Assembly (NCBI RefSeq): GCF_014200575.1
Contig: NZ_JACHBZ010000015.1
Span: 1-64,000 of the forward strand
Length of the DNA: 64,000 nucleotides
Direction: 5' to 3'
Source of the DNA: Mucilaginibacter saanensis
Lineage (GTDB): Bacteria > Bacteroidota > Bacteroidia > Sphingobacteriales > Sphingobacteriaceae
A program made the translations under genes and the position numbers. Each line of letters starts with the position of its first letter. Within the stretch, counting starts at the first letter, position 1. The notes below the pieces were generated by a model. It saw only the letters and a program-made list of their open reading frames with translations, had not been told where the DNA came from and ran no database searches. Below are positions 25,297 through 34,271 of the stretch, in pieces.

Positions 25297-26223
25297 TTAT
25301 GCTTCGTATTTAATGTATTCATCGTCAAAACTGCCATCACTGTAAAGGTTTAGTATGGAATAGCCCGGTACGGTTTTTTTATAGGAGCTTTTACCATCAT
25401 CGCCAGGTTCCCACCAAAAACCGCTTGTTGCTCCGTTACATAAATAGCTTACATCGTTATACCAAACTTTGTCAAGCAAATGGATATGCCCGCTTAAACA
25501 AACCTTAATGTTTTTATTTTTGTCAAACACGGATATGAACTTCATAATATCAAGGTGATTATAGCTTCCGCCTACTTTAAACGGACCTATAAAGTCTGGT
25601 TTATTATCAGTAATGCCAGTGCAGCTAAGCAACGGATAGTGCGACATGATCAGTGTTGGTTTATTGCCGCTGTTTTGCACATCCTGTACAAACCAGTTCC
25701 ACTGTTCTTCATCAAGCATTCCCGGATTCTGAGGGTGGTTACTGTCCAGCATAATAAAATGCCAGCCATTTTTGTCAAAGCTATAATAGTTGTTTTTTAA
25801 GTTGAGCATTTTAAGCACCCCGGGTTTGCCAAACAATTCGTCACCTTTTCCCTGCCACCACATATCATGGTTGCCCAATACGCTGTACATCGGTATATCT
25901 TTAACCAGTGCCACGCTATCGTTCCAGCAGGCCCATAGTTCCAATACCCGCTCCTTTTTAATGTCGCTATAATCAGCGGCATAAATAGAGTCGCCACCAT
26001 TTAGAATCAGATCTACCTTATCTTTTTTTATCATTTCAAGGCATTTCTTGAATCGGGAAACCGCATTGTATTCAGGCCTGATATGCACATCGGTAATATG
26101 GGCAATCTTCAAAACCCTTTTCTTTTTCTGATCAGCAATAACCGGTGCTGCTGTAACCGTATTACCTAACGCAATGGTACCGGCGGCCAACCCTATTTTT
26201 TTTATTAAATCTCTTCTTTTCAT
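25297..26223 (-). CDS. Exported calcineurin-like metallophosphoesterase
   Basis: A 308-residue enzyme. The N-terminus MKRRDLIKKIGLAAG looks like a Bacteroidota Tat/Sec signal, with cleavage near residue 26. The binuclear metal centre is complete: ITDVHIRP, NGGDSIYA, LGNHDMWW, MSHYPLL, SGHIHLLD. The family hydrolyses phosphate esters with Fe, Mn or Zn. It lies between SusD and the second phosphoesterase on the same strand. A hairpin terminator separates it from SusD, so the two may be expressed together only by read-through or by a second promoter. The substrate is unknown. Confidence 0.87.
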   Translation of the reverse strand: MKRRDLIKKIGLAAGTIALGNTVTAAPVIADQKKKRVLKIAHITDVHIRPEYNAVSRFKKCLEMIKKDKVDLILNGGDSIYAADYSDIKKERVLELWACWNDSVALVKDIPMYSVLGNHDMWWQGKGDELFGKPGVLKMLNLKNNYYSFDKNGWHFIMLDSNHPQNPGMLDEEQWNWFVQDVQNSGNKPTLIMSHYPLLSCTGITDNKPDFIGPFKVGGSYNHLDIMKFISVFDKNKNIKVCLSGHIHLLDKVWYNDVSYLCNGATSGFWWEPGDDGKSSYKKTVPGYSILNLYSDGSFDDEYIKYEA

Positions 26224-26280
26224 GTTATTTGAGTGATGCTAAATTTTTAAGTTATTGTTTCTAATACGGTGGTTAATAGG

Positions 26281-26311
26281 TGAAAAAGAACCCTTCCGAA
26301 AAAGGGTTCTT
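26281..26311 (-). terminator. Terminator after SusD
   Basis: AAGAACCCTT (26286-26295) pairs with AAGGGTTCTT (26302-26311). On the minus strand it is followed by TTTTTCA, as expected downstream of the SusD stop at 26367. Confidence 0.75.
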
Positions 26312-26366
26312 AAACCAACTAATCAACTACACCAGTACTCACTCTGGCTATTGTAGTATTTTTTAT

Positions 26367-28139
26367 TTACCAACCCGGGTTTTGTTTTATTTTAGGGTTT
26401 ACCGTAGTTTCCTGTAAGGAAATAGGTAAAAGATAATCGCGTCCTTCGTTAAAGTTATAGCCGTTGGCCATGCTGCTTACCTGTGCATAAGGCTGGATAT
26501 ATCCCTGTGTGTTAACAAACAGGTTTTTGCCTATTACAATGGTTGGGATAACTGTTAAGAATTGTTTGGCTACGGTACCCAGCGGCTGTTTATGTACAAC
26601 AAGTACAGATGCTGCTGCCCAACGGCATATATCATCAAACCGGTAACCTTCGCAGGCCAGTTCTACCCGGCGTTCACGTCTGATCTCATTGATAACGGGA
26701 GAGAGAGTCGGGAACAGCCATTTCGGGTCTGTAGGGATAGTGCTGATGGTTAGGTGTGGCATTCCCACACGGTCACGCAGTTTGTTGACGGTAACATCTA
26801 TATCGGCTTGGGTTATTGAGCCTAATTCTGCACGACTTTCGGCATAAATCAATAAAATTTCTGCATAGCGCATGTAAATTACCCCATCCGTACCACCAGG
26901 GCCATTGTGACTGTCCTGAAAAAAGTCGGTATTGAGCCCTTTCCTGATCTGGAAGCCTGTAGTGCAATTGTCGCCTGCTATAAGCGCCGGATAGGTAAAT
27001 AATTTAATTGGGGTAGCTCCGGGTACATTTGATATAACGGTATCGCCATACAGGAAAATACTTTGTCTTAAACGTGGATCACGGTTCTTAACAACATGAG
27101 CAAGTGAGTCATCTCCCTTGTATAGAGGGCTTATGCTGGTAGGCTTACCATCGTTGCACAGATAGTCATCAACCAAACTTTTTGCTATCCCGGTTGCTTC
27201 TGATCCGTCAGAACCAAACTGGTAATAGTTTTGCCAATATGTGGTTATACCAGCCTGTTGATTATAGGCGCCCCAGAACATTATCTCTTTACTGCTGGTA
27301 TAATCTGTTTGATTAAATAAATTAAAATAACCGTTAGGCGTACCGGCATTATCTAATTGAAATACCCCCGATGTAATAACCTGGTTTGCTGCATCGGCAG
27401 CCAGCTGCAAATATTTAGCACCTGTTTGACCTGAAACTCCAAATACATCACTGGCGTGATATTTTTCCCAAGTGCCTTCAAATAAGCACACTCTTGCTTT
27501 AAATCCAAGAGCATACTCTTTATATAAACGCTGAGTTTGTGCTTTCCCTTTTGTAGGTAAGTTTGTAATAGCCCGGTTAAGGTCATTCATGATGGAGTCT
27601 ATAATCACATTGCGGGGCAGGCGCGGTGCGTTTAACAGGTCCTTGTCGTCTATATTCAAAGGTTTATTTATCCAGGGCATATCGCCATAGTTTTTAACCG
27701 CTTTAAAATATAGCATCGCTCTGAAAAAATAGGCTTCGCCCAGGTAGGGGGCAATATCGCTTGCCGCTGCGCTCACCTTTTGATAATTAATCAAAAAATA
27801 ATTTACGTTACGGATGCTGGCCCAATCGGCATAACCCCCATTGCTTGCAACAGTGTACTCGCCGTTTAAACGGCCATCCTCTGACTGGGGAATCATGTTG
27901 TCGCTGTTTTCGTCAACGCTGTATATACCCAAACTGCTGTATCCCCGGTAATGCGGAAAAATGCCGTCGATACCATAAAGGTTATTCAGGTAATTCTGAA
28001 GGTCATTGGTAGTGTGCCAGTATGATGATTCGGTTAGCTGGGTAGGAGGGGTTTGGTTTAACAAGCCATCCTTTTTACACGAAGCAATAGCAAGCAGGCC
28101 AATTGCGAATAATATATATATGATTTTTATCGGTTTCAT
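26367..28139 (-). CDS. SusD/RagB-family nutrient-binding lipoprotein
   Basis: A 590-residue outer-membrane lipoprotein; the signal ends LLAIASC. It has the SusD organisation: an N-terminal segment with TESSYWHTTNDLQNYLNNLY, TPR-like helices (LGEAYFFRAMLYFKAVKNYGDMPWI), and the C-terminal block RDRVGMPHLT, INEIRRERRVELACEGYRFDDICRW and KQNPGW at the end. SusD binds the nutrient at the cell surface and caps the SusC channel. It lies 18 bases after SusC, as usual. No glycosidase gene is linked; the downstream genes are phosphoesterases. Confidence 0.96.
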   Translation of the reverse strand: MKPIKIIYILFAIGLLAIASCKKDGLLNQTPPTQLTESSYWHTTNDLQNYLNNLYGIDGIFPHYRGYSSLGIYSVDENSDNMIPQSEDGRLNGEYTVASNGGYADWASIRNVNYFLINYQKVSAAASDIAPYLGEAYFFRAMLYFKAVKNYGDMPWINKPLNIDDKDLLNAPRLPRNVIIDSIMNDLNRAITNLPTKGKAQTQRLYKEYALGFKARVCLFEGTWEKYHASDVFGVSGQTGAKYLQLAADAANQVITSGVFQLDNAGTPNGYFNLFNQTDYTSSKEIMFWGAYNQQAGITTYWQNYYQFGSDGSEATGIAKSLVDDYLCNDGKPTSISPLYKGDDSLAHVVKNRDPRLRQSIFLYGDTVISNVPGATPIKLFTYPALIAGDNCTTGFQIRKGLNTDFFQDSHNGPGGTDGVIYMRYAEILLIYAESRAELGSITQADIDVTVNKLRDRVGMPHLTISTIPTDPKWLFPTLSPVINEIRRERRVELACEGYRFDDICRWAAASVLVVHKQPLGTVAKQFLTVIPTIVIGKNLFVNTQGYIQPYAQVSSMANGYNFNEGRDYLLPISLQETTVNPKIKQNPGW

Positions 28140-28157
28140 AGCTCAAATAGTTAAATG

Positions 28158-31100
28158 TTATTTAATATTCATTTGTAAACCAAAAGAATAGGTGCGTTGT
28201 AATGGATATATTTTTTCATCCGATTGCAATAGTTCAGGGTCAACGTACTGATGTTTGAAAACGCCGGTAAATGTGAGCGCATTATCAACACTGCCGTACA
28301 GTTTTAACTGATAAACATGGAACTTTTGGGTAAGCTTATTAGGGAAGGTATAGCCCAGTTGTACATTTTTAAGACGCATGTAGGCCGCGTTTAACAGATA
28401 ACCCGATTGTGCGATCTGATTTTTGCTGCTTCCGTTATTGATATCCAGGCGAGGGAAATAACCGTTAGGGTTAGCAGCCGACCATCTGTCGTCTAATTTA
28501 GGTGTTATTGTACTTTGATATTCGGAAGTAAGTCCCCAGAAATAGTTATTGCCAGGTGCATAATCTGTATGGCCTTGTCCCTGAATAAATATATAAAGAT
28601 CTATCCCTTTCCAGCTTGCACCGGTAGTAAAGCCATAAAGATATTTAGGAGTGGTATTACCAATAATGGTGCGGTCGCCTGGATCACCTACTGTATTGCT
28701 TCCGTAAGTGATCTTGCCATCCTTATTCAGGTCAGCATATTGGATGTCGCCGGGTTTATAACCGCTTGCATTAATAGCATTCTGGTTAGGCGCGCTGTTA
28801 ACCTGATCCTGTGTTTGAAACTTGCCCACTGTTTTGAAACCCCAAATAGCACCTAATTGCTCGCCTACATAAGGTTGATTAATAAATTGCTGCGGATTGG
28901 CATCATATTTAGTTATCTTACCTGAATAGTGACCTATGTTGGCCCTTGCCATTACATGTACCTTGCCAAACTGATGTTTCCATGAAGCGGTCAAATCCCA
29001 GCCTTTGGTGCTTGAGGTAGCATTATTAACCGTTGGAGGTGCAATACCTAAAGTGCCAGGGTAGGTGCTTGAAGGTGCAAACTGATCGGTTATTTTTTTA
29101 TTGTACCAGTCGGCGGTAATGTTAAAGTCGGTCAGGAAGTCAACATCCATACCAATATCAAGCATAGATGGTTTTGCCCAGGTAAGTGTAGGGCTTATCA
29201 GGTTGCCCGGATTAGAAACGTAGGGCAGGCGTCCGCCGCTACCTGGGTTAAATATCCACTGGCTGTTTGTTGCCGGGTTGGTTTGTAAATTACTTAGCGC
29301 CGGGTAATAAATTGCCGGTGACGCATTAAGGAAATAAGAAATATCACCTAAACCACCGTATGATGCTCTGAATTTCAGGTTGCTGATTGATTTTTCAAGC
29401 GGTTTAAAGAAATCTTCTTTTGAAACATTCCATCCTACAGATCCCGATGCAAATAAATGATAGCGTGTGTTTTGAGGGAATAAGGAAGTGCCCATGTAAC
29501 TGGCATTACCTTCAACTAAATACTTTTCATCATAGTTATAATTGACACGGCCAATGGTACTGTTGGTTGCCCAGCTATAGCCACCTGCATCTGTTGTTGA
29601 CGGGGTAGTACCGCTGGTAAGCGCCAGCGAAGGCTGGCTGGTGCTATATAGATATTGATTGTAGCCACTCAGGTTTGAATAGGTTTTTTGCTCTGTTTGC
29701 TGACCTACCAATACCTTAAAATAATGACCGCCTATTTGTTTTTCATAACTGGTGAAAAAATTATAGTTATAGTAACTGGTTAACCCATAGTTTTGATTGA
29801 TGGAAGATATGGTGTTGCTTAGCGTTTGCGGATTATTAGGTGTAGAGTAGTAGTATGGTAAAATGGTTGATGTTATGTTATAAGTGTTATAATCATAACT
29901 GTAATGACCGGTAATATCCCAGCCGGTTATTGGCTTAATGGTAATATCGCCACTGATACGGCTGTTATTGGTGCGGCTGTTATTTACGCCACCCTGCTGT
30001 AATTGGGAAATGTAGGAAGCCTGGTCTAATCCGCCGTTAGGGTCTGTTAAGGCAATAACTGGCCATATCCTTGCAACCTGGTGAAAGAAGTTAGAGCCGG
30101 TACTTGATCCTCCGTTATATGGATAGTGATCATTTTCCTGGGAAAAGGAAGTTTTTAGGCTGAAGGTAACATACTTATTAAGGTCAGCAGTTACATTGGC
30201 CCGGAGGTTATTACGCTGGTAACTATCATCGGCATAGTTAAACAAACCATTCTTTTTGGTTGACCCTAAGCCAATAAAATAGGTTATTTTATCACTACCA
30301 CCGTCAATGCTGAGGTTATGCTGCTGGCTTGGCGACCATTTTTTAAGATAAACTTTAAACCAATCATTATTGGCATTACCGAACACCGGATCATAAGAGG
30401 CCCAGTTGTTAGTGCCCGGTACCGGAATAGTGGACGGCGTGTTTTGAGGATCTTTCAAATAAGCCTGAATTCTGCTGATTGCACTATTCGGGATTAACGG
30501 TGGCAGGCCTGCATTGGTATATGCCTCATTCATGGTGTTTGCCCAAATGAGGGAGTTGGACATGGTAGGCTCATTTAATGGCTGCGAATAGGAGAAATTA
30601 TTGGAGTAGCTTAAACGTGCCGGCTGATTTTTTTTGCCTTGCTTTGTAGTAATCAGCAATACACCGTTAGGTGCCCTGGAGCCATAAACGGCTGATGATG
30701 CTGCATCTTTAAGCAAGCTGATGTTTTCTATATCATTAACGTTAATAGAGTTGATATCTGTTTCAACACCGTCAACCAGGATAAGCGGTCCGGCAAGCTG
30801 GCCTCCGTAACCTGTAAAACCACGTACGTTTATACTCTTTTTAGAGTCGGGAGAACCACCGCCATAATTGGTAGTTACATTCAGGTTGGCCATCATCCCC
30901 TGCAAAGCATCGCCTACATTGGTTACCGGACGGTTTTGCAGATCTTTACCTTTTATTTGATCAACAGCACCGGTAAGGTCAACCTTTTTCTGGGTGCCGA
31001 AACCAACAACAACAACTTCATTAAGGTCGCTGTTTTGTGGTTTTAACTGAACTGAAATGTCTGTGCGCCCATTGATCTCAACCTCTAAAGTCTTATAACC

Positions 31101-31649
31101 AATAAAGCTAAAAACAAGGGTGCCAGTGGCGTCAGGTACAGATAAAGCGTAGGCTCCTTTGAGATCTGTGGCCATAGAAACAGATGATCCCTTTAATTTA
31201 ACGGTTACGCCCGGAAGTGGTAACCCATTTTCGTCGTTTACCTGCCCTTTAACGGTAATGTTCTGTATCTGGGACCCAGGTTTGTTTTCCTTTTGCCGAA
31301 CAACTATGGTTTTATCAATAATGGAGTAGATCAATGGCTGATCTTTAAAGCACAGCTCAAGGGCCTGCTGCAGCGAGGCATGATCTAAGGAGATACTGAT
31401 GTTGTGGGTACCCTGCAATACTTTGTCCTCATACCAAACAATGTATTGGGTTTGTTTTTGTATGGCGGTAAAAACCTTTTTTATAGATATGTTTTTTTCT
31501 GAAAGCGTTATTTGCTGCGCAAATCCGGTAGCTGATGCCTGTAAACAAGCCAATGTCATAAAAAAAACTACAAATTTCATAACCATGAAAATTTTGGTGA
31601 GCTGCCTGCGTTTAAAAAACAAAGGCTTAAAAAGAGTATAAAAATTCAT
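28158..31649 (-). CDS. SusC/RagA TonB-dependent transporter with STN domain
   Basis: A 1163-residue outer-membrane transporter. After the signal (ending ATGFAQQ) comes an STN domain (about 48-115, ISIKKVFTAIQKQTQYIVWYE), which in this family signals to a FecR anti-sigma factor. Next are a carboxypeptidase-D-like domain (about 130-205, GLPLPGVTVKLKGSS), a plug with LNEVVVVGFGTQKK and the SusC signature GVLLITTKQGK, and a 22-strand barrel ending in YSFGLQMNIK. The adjacent fecR and ECF-sigma genes fit the STN domain. The 206-base upstream gap has a -7 box and a terminator on the opposite strand. Confidence 0.96.
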   Translation of the reverse strand: MNFYTLFKPLFFKRRQLTKIFMVMKFVVFFMTLACLQASATGFAQQITLSEKNISIKKVFTAIQKQTQYIVWYEDKVLQGTHNISISLDHASLQQALELCFKDQPLIYSIIDKTIVVRQKENKPGSQIQNITVKGQVNDENGLPLPGVTVKLKGSSVSMATDLKGAYALSVPDATGTLVFSFIGYKTLEVEINGRTDISVQLKPQNSDLNEVVVVGFGTQKKVDLTGAVDQIKGKDLQNRPVTNVGDALQGMMANLNVTTNYGGGSPDSKKSINVRGFTGYGGQLAGPLILVDGVETDINSINVNDIENISLLKDAASSAVYGSRAPNGVLLITTKQGKKNQPARLSYSNNFSYSQPLNEPTMSNSLIWANTMNEAYTNAGLPPLIPNSAISRIQAYLKDPQNTPSTIPVPGTNNWASYDPVFGNANNDWFKVYLKKWSPSQQHNLSIDGGSDKITYFIGLGSTKKNGLFNYADDSYQRNNLRANVTADLNKYVTFSLKTSFSQENDHYPYNGGSSTGSNFFHQVARIWPVIALTDPNGGLDQASYISQLQQGGVNNSRTNNSRISGDITIKPITGWDITGHYSYDYNTYNITSTILPYYYSTPNNPQTLSNTISSINQNYGLTSYYNYNFFTSYEKQIGGHYFKVLVGQQTEQKTYSNLSGYNQYLYSTSQPSLALTSGTTPSTTDAGGYSWATNSTIGRVNYNYDEKYLVEGNASYMGTSLFPQNTRYHLFASGSVGWNVSKEDFFKPLEKSISNLKFRASYGGLGDISYFLNASPAIYYPALSNLQTNPATNSQWIFNPGSGGRLPYVSNPGNLISPTLTWAKPSMLDIGMDVDFLTDFNITADWYNKKITDQFAPSSTYPGTLGIAPPTVNNATSSTKGWDLTASWKHQFGKVHVMARANIGHYSGKITKYDANPQQFINQPYVGEQLGAIWGFKTVGKFQTQDQVNSAPNQNAINASGYKPGDIQYADLNKDGKITYGSNTVGDPGDRTIIGNTTPKYLYGFTTGASWKGIDLYIFIQGQGHTDYAPGNNYFWGLTSEYQSTITPKLDDRWSAANPNGYFPRLDINNGSSKNQIAQSGYLLNAAYMRLKNVQLGYTFPNKLTQKFHVYQLKLYGSVDNALTFTGVFKHQYVDPELLQSDEKIYPLQRTYSFGLQMNIK

Positions 31650-31734
31650 ACTTTAGGAGTTAGGTTAACTGAATAGATTATCTAAGACTGGATTTTTTAT
31701 CCCAATGATATTGGGAGGGGTTAACCAAATACTG

Positions 31735-31769
31735 TCTGGCAGTGTTGGTAGCACTGTCAGATTTTTTTT
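31735..31769 (+). terminator. Terminator on the strand opposite the SusCD operon
   Basis: TCTGGCAGTG (31735-31744), loop TTGGTAG, CACTGTCAGA (31752-31761), then eight T. It is a good rho-independent terminator only for plus-strand transcription, yet no plus-strand gene lies upstream. It may end an antisense RNA over the susC leader. Confidence 0.7.
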
Positions 31770-31789
31770 GTTAGCCCGTGAAGGTGGTT

Positions 31790-31797
31790 CAAAGGTA
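31790..31797 (-). promoter_or_regulatory. Possible -7 box for susC
   Basis: Reads TACCTTTG on the minus strand, an exact TAnnTTTG match. It would give a susC leader of about 130 bases covering the region of the opposite-strand terminator. No -33 TTTG is seen, so an activator or the ECF sigma could be needed. Confidence 0.35.
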
Positions 31798-31855
31798 TTT
31801 CTTATTTCATATATTGCTGTTTAAGAGTGAATAGTCAATTAATGGTTAATAAAGT

Positions 31856-33031
31856 TTAGGGTGTTACAATAATATTTTTATCTGTTACCTTAAAATGTAT
31901 ATGGTTAAGCTCCAGTATTTTTAATAAAACAGACAGGTTTGACTCTCTTGAAATACCACCGGTAAACAACCGGGCAGGTACATCGCCCTGGTATTGTACA
32001 TCAATGTCATACCATCTGGATACCTGCCGCATAATGGATTTTATATCTTGGTTTACAAACAGGGTTTGGCCGTTTTTCCAGGCCATAACTTCGGTAATAT
32101 CGGCATCGTCAACAATTGATAGTTTACCGGCAGCGGTAAGCTGCGCCTGTTGCCCCGGCTTTAACATACCGGTAATATTGTTTTTTACAATTTTTACAGA
32201 TCCTTCCAGCAGGGTTGTTTTAACAGCGGCTTCGTCATCATAAGCCATAATGTTAAAGTGGGTACCTAAAACCTGCACTTCTTCCTGGCCGTTAACGTTA
32301 ACCTTAAAAGGCATTTTCTTATTTTTTGCCACTTCAAAATAAGCCTCGCCGGTAATAGTTACCCGGCGCTCGGTTCCGGTAAAAGCTATAGGATAGGTTA
32401 TTGATGATGCTGCATTAAGCCACACCTTAGTACCATCAGACAATAGCAGGTCATATTTTCCACCACGGGGAGTTGTCATGGTATTATATACCGGAGCTGC
32501 GGCATTTGCCGATGTTTTGTTATAAGCAATATGCCCGTCGGCGAGTTTCATAATTTGGGCGTTACCCTGTTGGGCAATTGTACCATTCCTGGCCGAGTTG
32601 AGCACTATGCGGGAGCCATCGCTCAGGGTTAATATGGCTTTATCGCCGCCCGGTTTAACATCATTTTGGCTGGGTTTATTTTGAGCTACCAGCACATTGG
32701 CTTTGTGCCGGCCATTGTTCAGGAAATATAATACGGGTAAACTAAACAATAATATAGCCGCGGCCATTTTTACCCAGGTTAATGACCGTAGTTCAGACTT
32801 TTTTACGGGTAAAGGTTTGTGTTCAAAAATATGGTTAAGTATCAATTGCTGTTTATAAGCAGGCAATGTGTTACTTTCGGTTTGCTCGTTTAGCTTTTCT
32901 CCAAGCAGTTCCGTTACCTGCTGTGCATTTTCAGGGTCACTTATATAATCAAAAAGCTCAAGGGTTTCCCTTTCCGAGCTATTTTTGTCCATATACAAGT
33001 TCAGTAACTTAATGAGTTGTTTATTATCCAT
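31856..33031 (-). CDS. FecR-family anti-sigma regulator
   Basis: A 391-residue inner-membrane protein. Residues about 1-80 are the cytoplasmic anti-sigma part; one membrane helix lies at about 86-106 (MAAAILLFSLPVLYFL). The periplasmic FecR domain (about 180-285) contains GGKYDLLLSDGTKVWLNA, ITGEAYFEVAKN and VLGTHFNIMAY. The C-terminal DUF4974 domain includes IMRQVSRWYDIDVQY. It relays the STN-domain signal of SusC to the sigma factor encoded just upstream. The gap to the sigma gene is 149 bases. Confidence 0.95.
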   Translation of the reverse strand: MDNKQLIKLLNLYMDKNSSERETLELFDYISDPENAQQVTELLGEKLNEQTESNTLPAYKQQLILNHIFEHKPLPVKKSELRSLTWVKMAAAILLFSLPVLYFLNNGRHKANVLVAQNKPSQNDVKPGGDKAILTLSDGSRIVLNSARNGTIAQQGNAQIMKLADGHIAYNKTSANAAAPVYNTMTTPRGGKYDLLLSDGTKVWLNAASSITYPIAFTGTERRVTITGEAYFEVAKNKKMPFKVNVNGQEEVQVLGTHFNIMAYDDEAAVKTTLLEGSVKIVKNNITGMLKPGQQAQLTAAGKLSIVDDADITEVMAWKNGQTLFVNQDIKSIMRQVSRWYDIDVQYQGDVPARLFTGGISRESNLSVLLKILELNHIHFKVTDKNIIVTP

Positions 33032-33180
33032 ATTATTTAAAGGAATTATTTACGGGTTATACGTGCGCACTTTAGTCCTTTTATATACACTGACACATGG
33101 TAAGCACAATAGGGGGAGACGGAAATGTGTTTTTTTTTAAATATTTATTTCAAGTATCTGAAAGTCACATAAATAAAGTA

Positions 33181-33774
33181 CTATTTGAGGTTGTTTAAAT
33201 GCAGATAGAACCAGATAAGGATATTAATCTGGACAAAATACGTCCGTATAAATTTCAACGCCAGTTTCATGTGCGTATGCACTGTTGATGAGGATATGTT
33301 TAAACGGCCTGCAACTTCGCTGTACTTTAAACCTTCCTGGTAGCATAAGGTATAAATAAGCTTTTGCTGTGGGGTAAGCTGGTTGATAGCCGTATTAAGT
33401 GATTGCTCGGCATCTCTATAAAGTATAGTATCTTCGGTATCGGTTATCTTTTCTGATAGTTGTTTACCAAGTGCTAAAACAATGGATGCTTCCTGTGCAA
33501 TGCGTCTTAATACGTTGTATGAATAATTTCTGGTAACACGGTTTAAATAGCCCCCGAAATTTTCAATCTGCAGCAGGTTTTCACGGTTGGTCCATATCTT
33601 AAGAAAAACCTCCTGCAAAATTTCTTCGGCCAACTCCTCAGACCGGGTAAGTTTTAAAGCAAACGGATAGATGATTTTTGAGTAATGCTCAAAAAGAATG
33701 GTAAATGATTTTTGATTACCAGAGGCTATCTGGGCCAAAAGCATTTTTTCGGTATCTATTGATCTATTTTGCAA
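33181..33774 (-). CDS. ECF RNA-polymerase sigma factor of the FecI-like group
   Basis: A 197-residue sigma-70 family protein. Region 2 is at about residues 25-95 (ILFEHYSKIIYPFALKLTRS, AEEILQEVFLKIW) and region 4 at about 130-180 (QLTPQQKLIYTLCYQEGLKY and SEVAGRLNISSSTVHTHM). The C-terminal hydrophobic tail is usual for Bacteroidota sigmas of this kind. It is the first gene of the sigma-FecR-SusC-SusD series and probably directs transcription of susCD when the transporter is loaded. Confidence 0.95.
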   Translation of the reverse strand: MQNRSIDTEKMLLAQIASGNQKSFTILFEHYSKIIYPFALKLTRSEELAEEILQEVFLKIWTNRENLLQIENFGGYLNRVTRNYSYNVLRRIAQEASIVLALGKQLSEKITDTEDTILYRDAEQSLNTAINQLTPQQKLIYTLCYQEGLKYSEVAGRLNISSSTVHTHMKLALKFIRTYFVQINILIWFYLHLNNLK

Positions 33775-34146
33775 TGCTTTATAAAAGGTAAAGTTTAAAA
33801 AGGGGATTAACTTTAGTGGAGTGAATGTATTTCAAAAAGAGAGAATACACCGCCTTTATCACAGCGCAAACGTTTGCCTGAATTTACTCCCGCTAAAAAG
33901 AAATGGTCATAGTAATTGCCTAATGCCAGCATTAAAGCAATGCTATTTAATGAGATACGTTTGCATAAAAGGTCTGTCCTCAGAGTTGTTGCCTCATGCT
34001 TTAATTGTGTTTACGCAAACGCTTGTGTAAGGTGTTCACATTAAGATAATTGTGGAAAATGTATTGTTTTTAACAGTAGCTTTAAATAGAGTTTATATTA
34101 AAGTCAATGTTGGGTATTCAGCTATGGCATTATTAGCAATTTTTTT
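33775..34146. other. Non-coding region with LacI-type palindromes
   Basis: Gap between the sigma gene and the ABC-F gene. It contains GCAAACGTTTGC (33866-33877, perfect palindrome), ATACGTTTGCAT (33955-33966, half-conserved) and ACGCAAACGCTTGTGT (34013-34028). All resemble operators of LacI/PurR-type regulators. Short ORFs here look unreal. Confidence 0.45.
33866..33877. promoter_or_regulatory. Perfect LacI/PurR-like palindrome
   Basis: GCAAACGTTTGC, a 12-base perfect palindrome with the central CG typical of LacI-family operators, 92 bases upstream of the sigma-factor start. No intact LacI-family gene is in the window. Confidence 0.4.
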
Positions 34147-34154
34147 TACTTTTG
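34147..34154 (+). promoter_or_regulatory. -7 box of ABC-F promoter
   Basis: TACTTTTG matches TAnnTTTG exactly. The start of transcription would fall near 34160, giving a leader of about 110 bases that contains the whole foldable region. No -33 TTTG is found at the right spacing. Confidence 0.4.
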
Positions 34155-34183
34155 CACACGTAACTAAAACGACACCTTTATGT

Positions 34184-34271
34184 AAGAAATAATTTCTTTC
34201 AGGAAAATAAATAAACAGAAGCCAAACGATGGTCTTTCTGTAATTATTCACTCTAAAAAGAAAGAAATTAT
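34184..34271 (+). promoter_or_regulatory. Candidate translational attenuator of the ABC-F gene
   Basis: Bases 34189-34200 (ATAATTTCTTTC) are fully complementary to 34260-34271 (GAAAGAAATTAT), which include the AT of the ABC-F start codon. Inside the loop a second hairpin pairs ACAGAAGCCA (34215-34224) with TGGT and TTCTGT (34230-34241, 2-base bulge). This hairpin holds a short ORF, ATG at 34229 to TAA at 34243, encoding MVFL. A competing palindrome AAGAAAT-A-ATTTCTT (34184-34198) would free the start codon. The layout resembles leader-peptide attenuators of erm and ABC-F resistance genes. Confidence 0.5.
34229..34243 (+). CDS. Possible leader peptide MVFL
   Basis: Four sense codons (ATG GTC TTT CTG) and TAA, ending 26 bases before the ABC-F start and lying in the inner hairpin of the leader. 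It could sense ribosome stalling by an antibiotic. There is no strong ribosome-binding site, and so short an ORF may occur by chance. Confidence 0.3.
   Translation: MVFL

Noticed and set aside
31701..31715. Palindrome CCCAATGATATTGGG in the susC leader, considered as a second terminator
   Set aside because: There is no T-run on either strand; it may be part of the leader structure but there is no stronger support.
33181..33240. Hydrophobic C-terminal tail of the ECF sigma factor, considered as a membrane-tethered sigma
   Set aside because: Such tails are common in Bacteroidota sigma factors of this group.
33821..34030. Plus-strand 69-codon ORF upstream of the ABC-F gene
   Set aside because: No family features or coding-like composition; the region carries palindromic operator-like sites instead.
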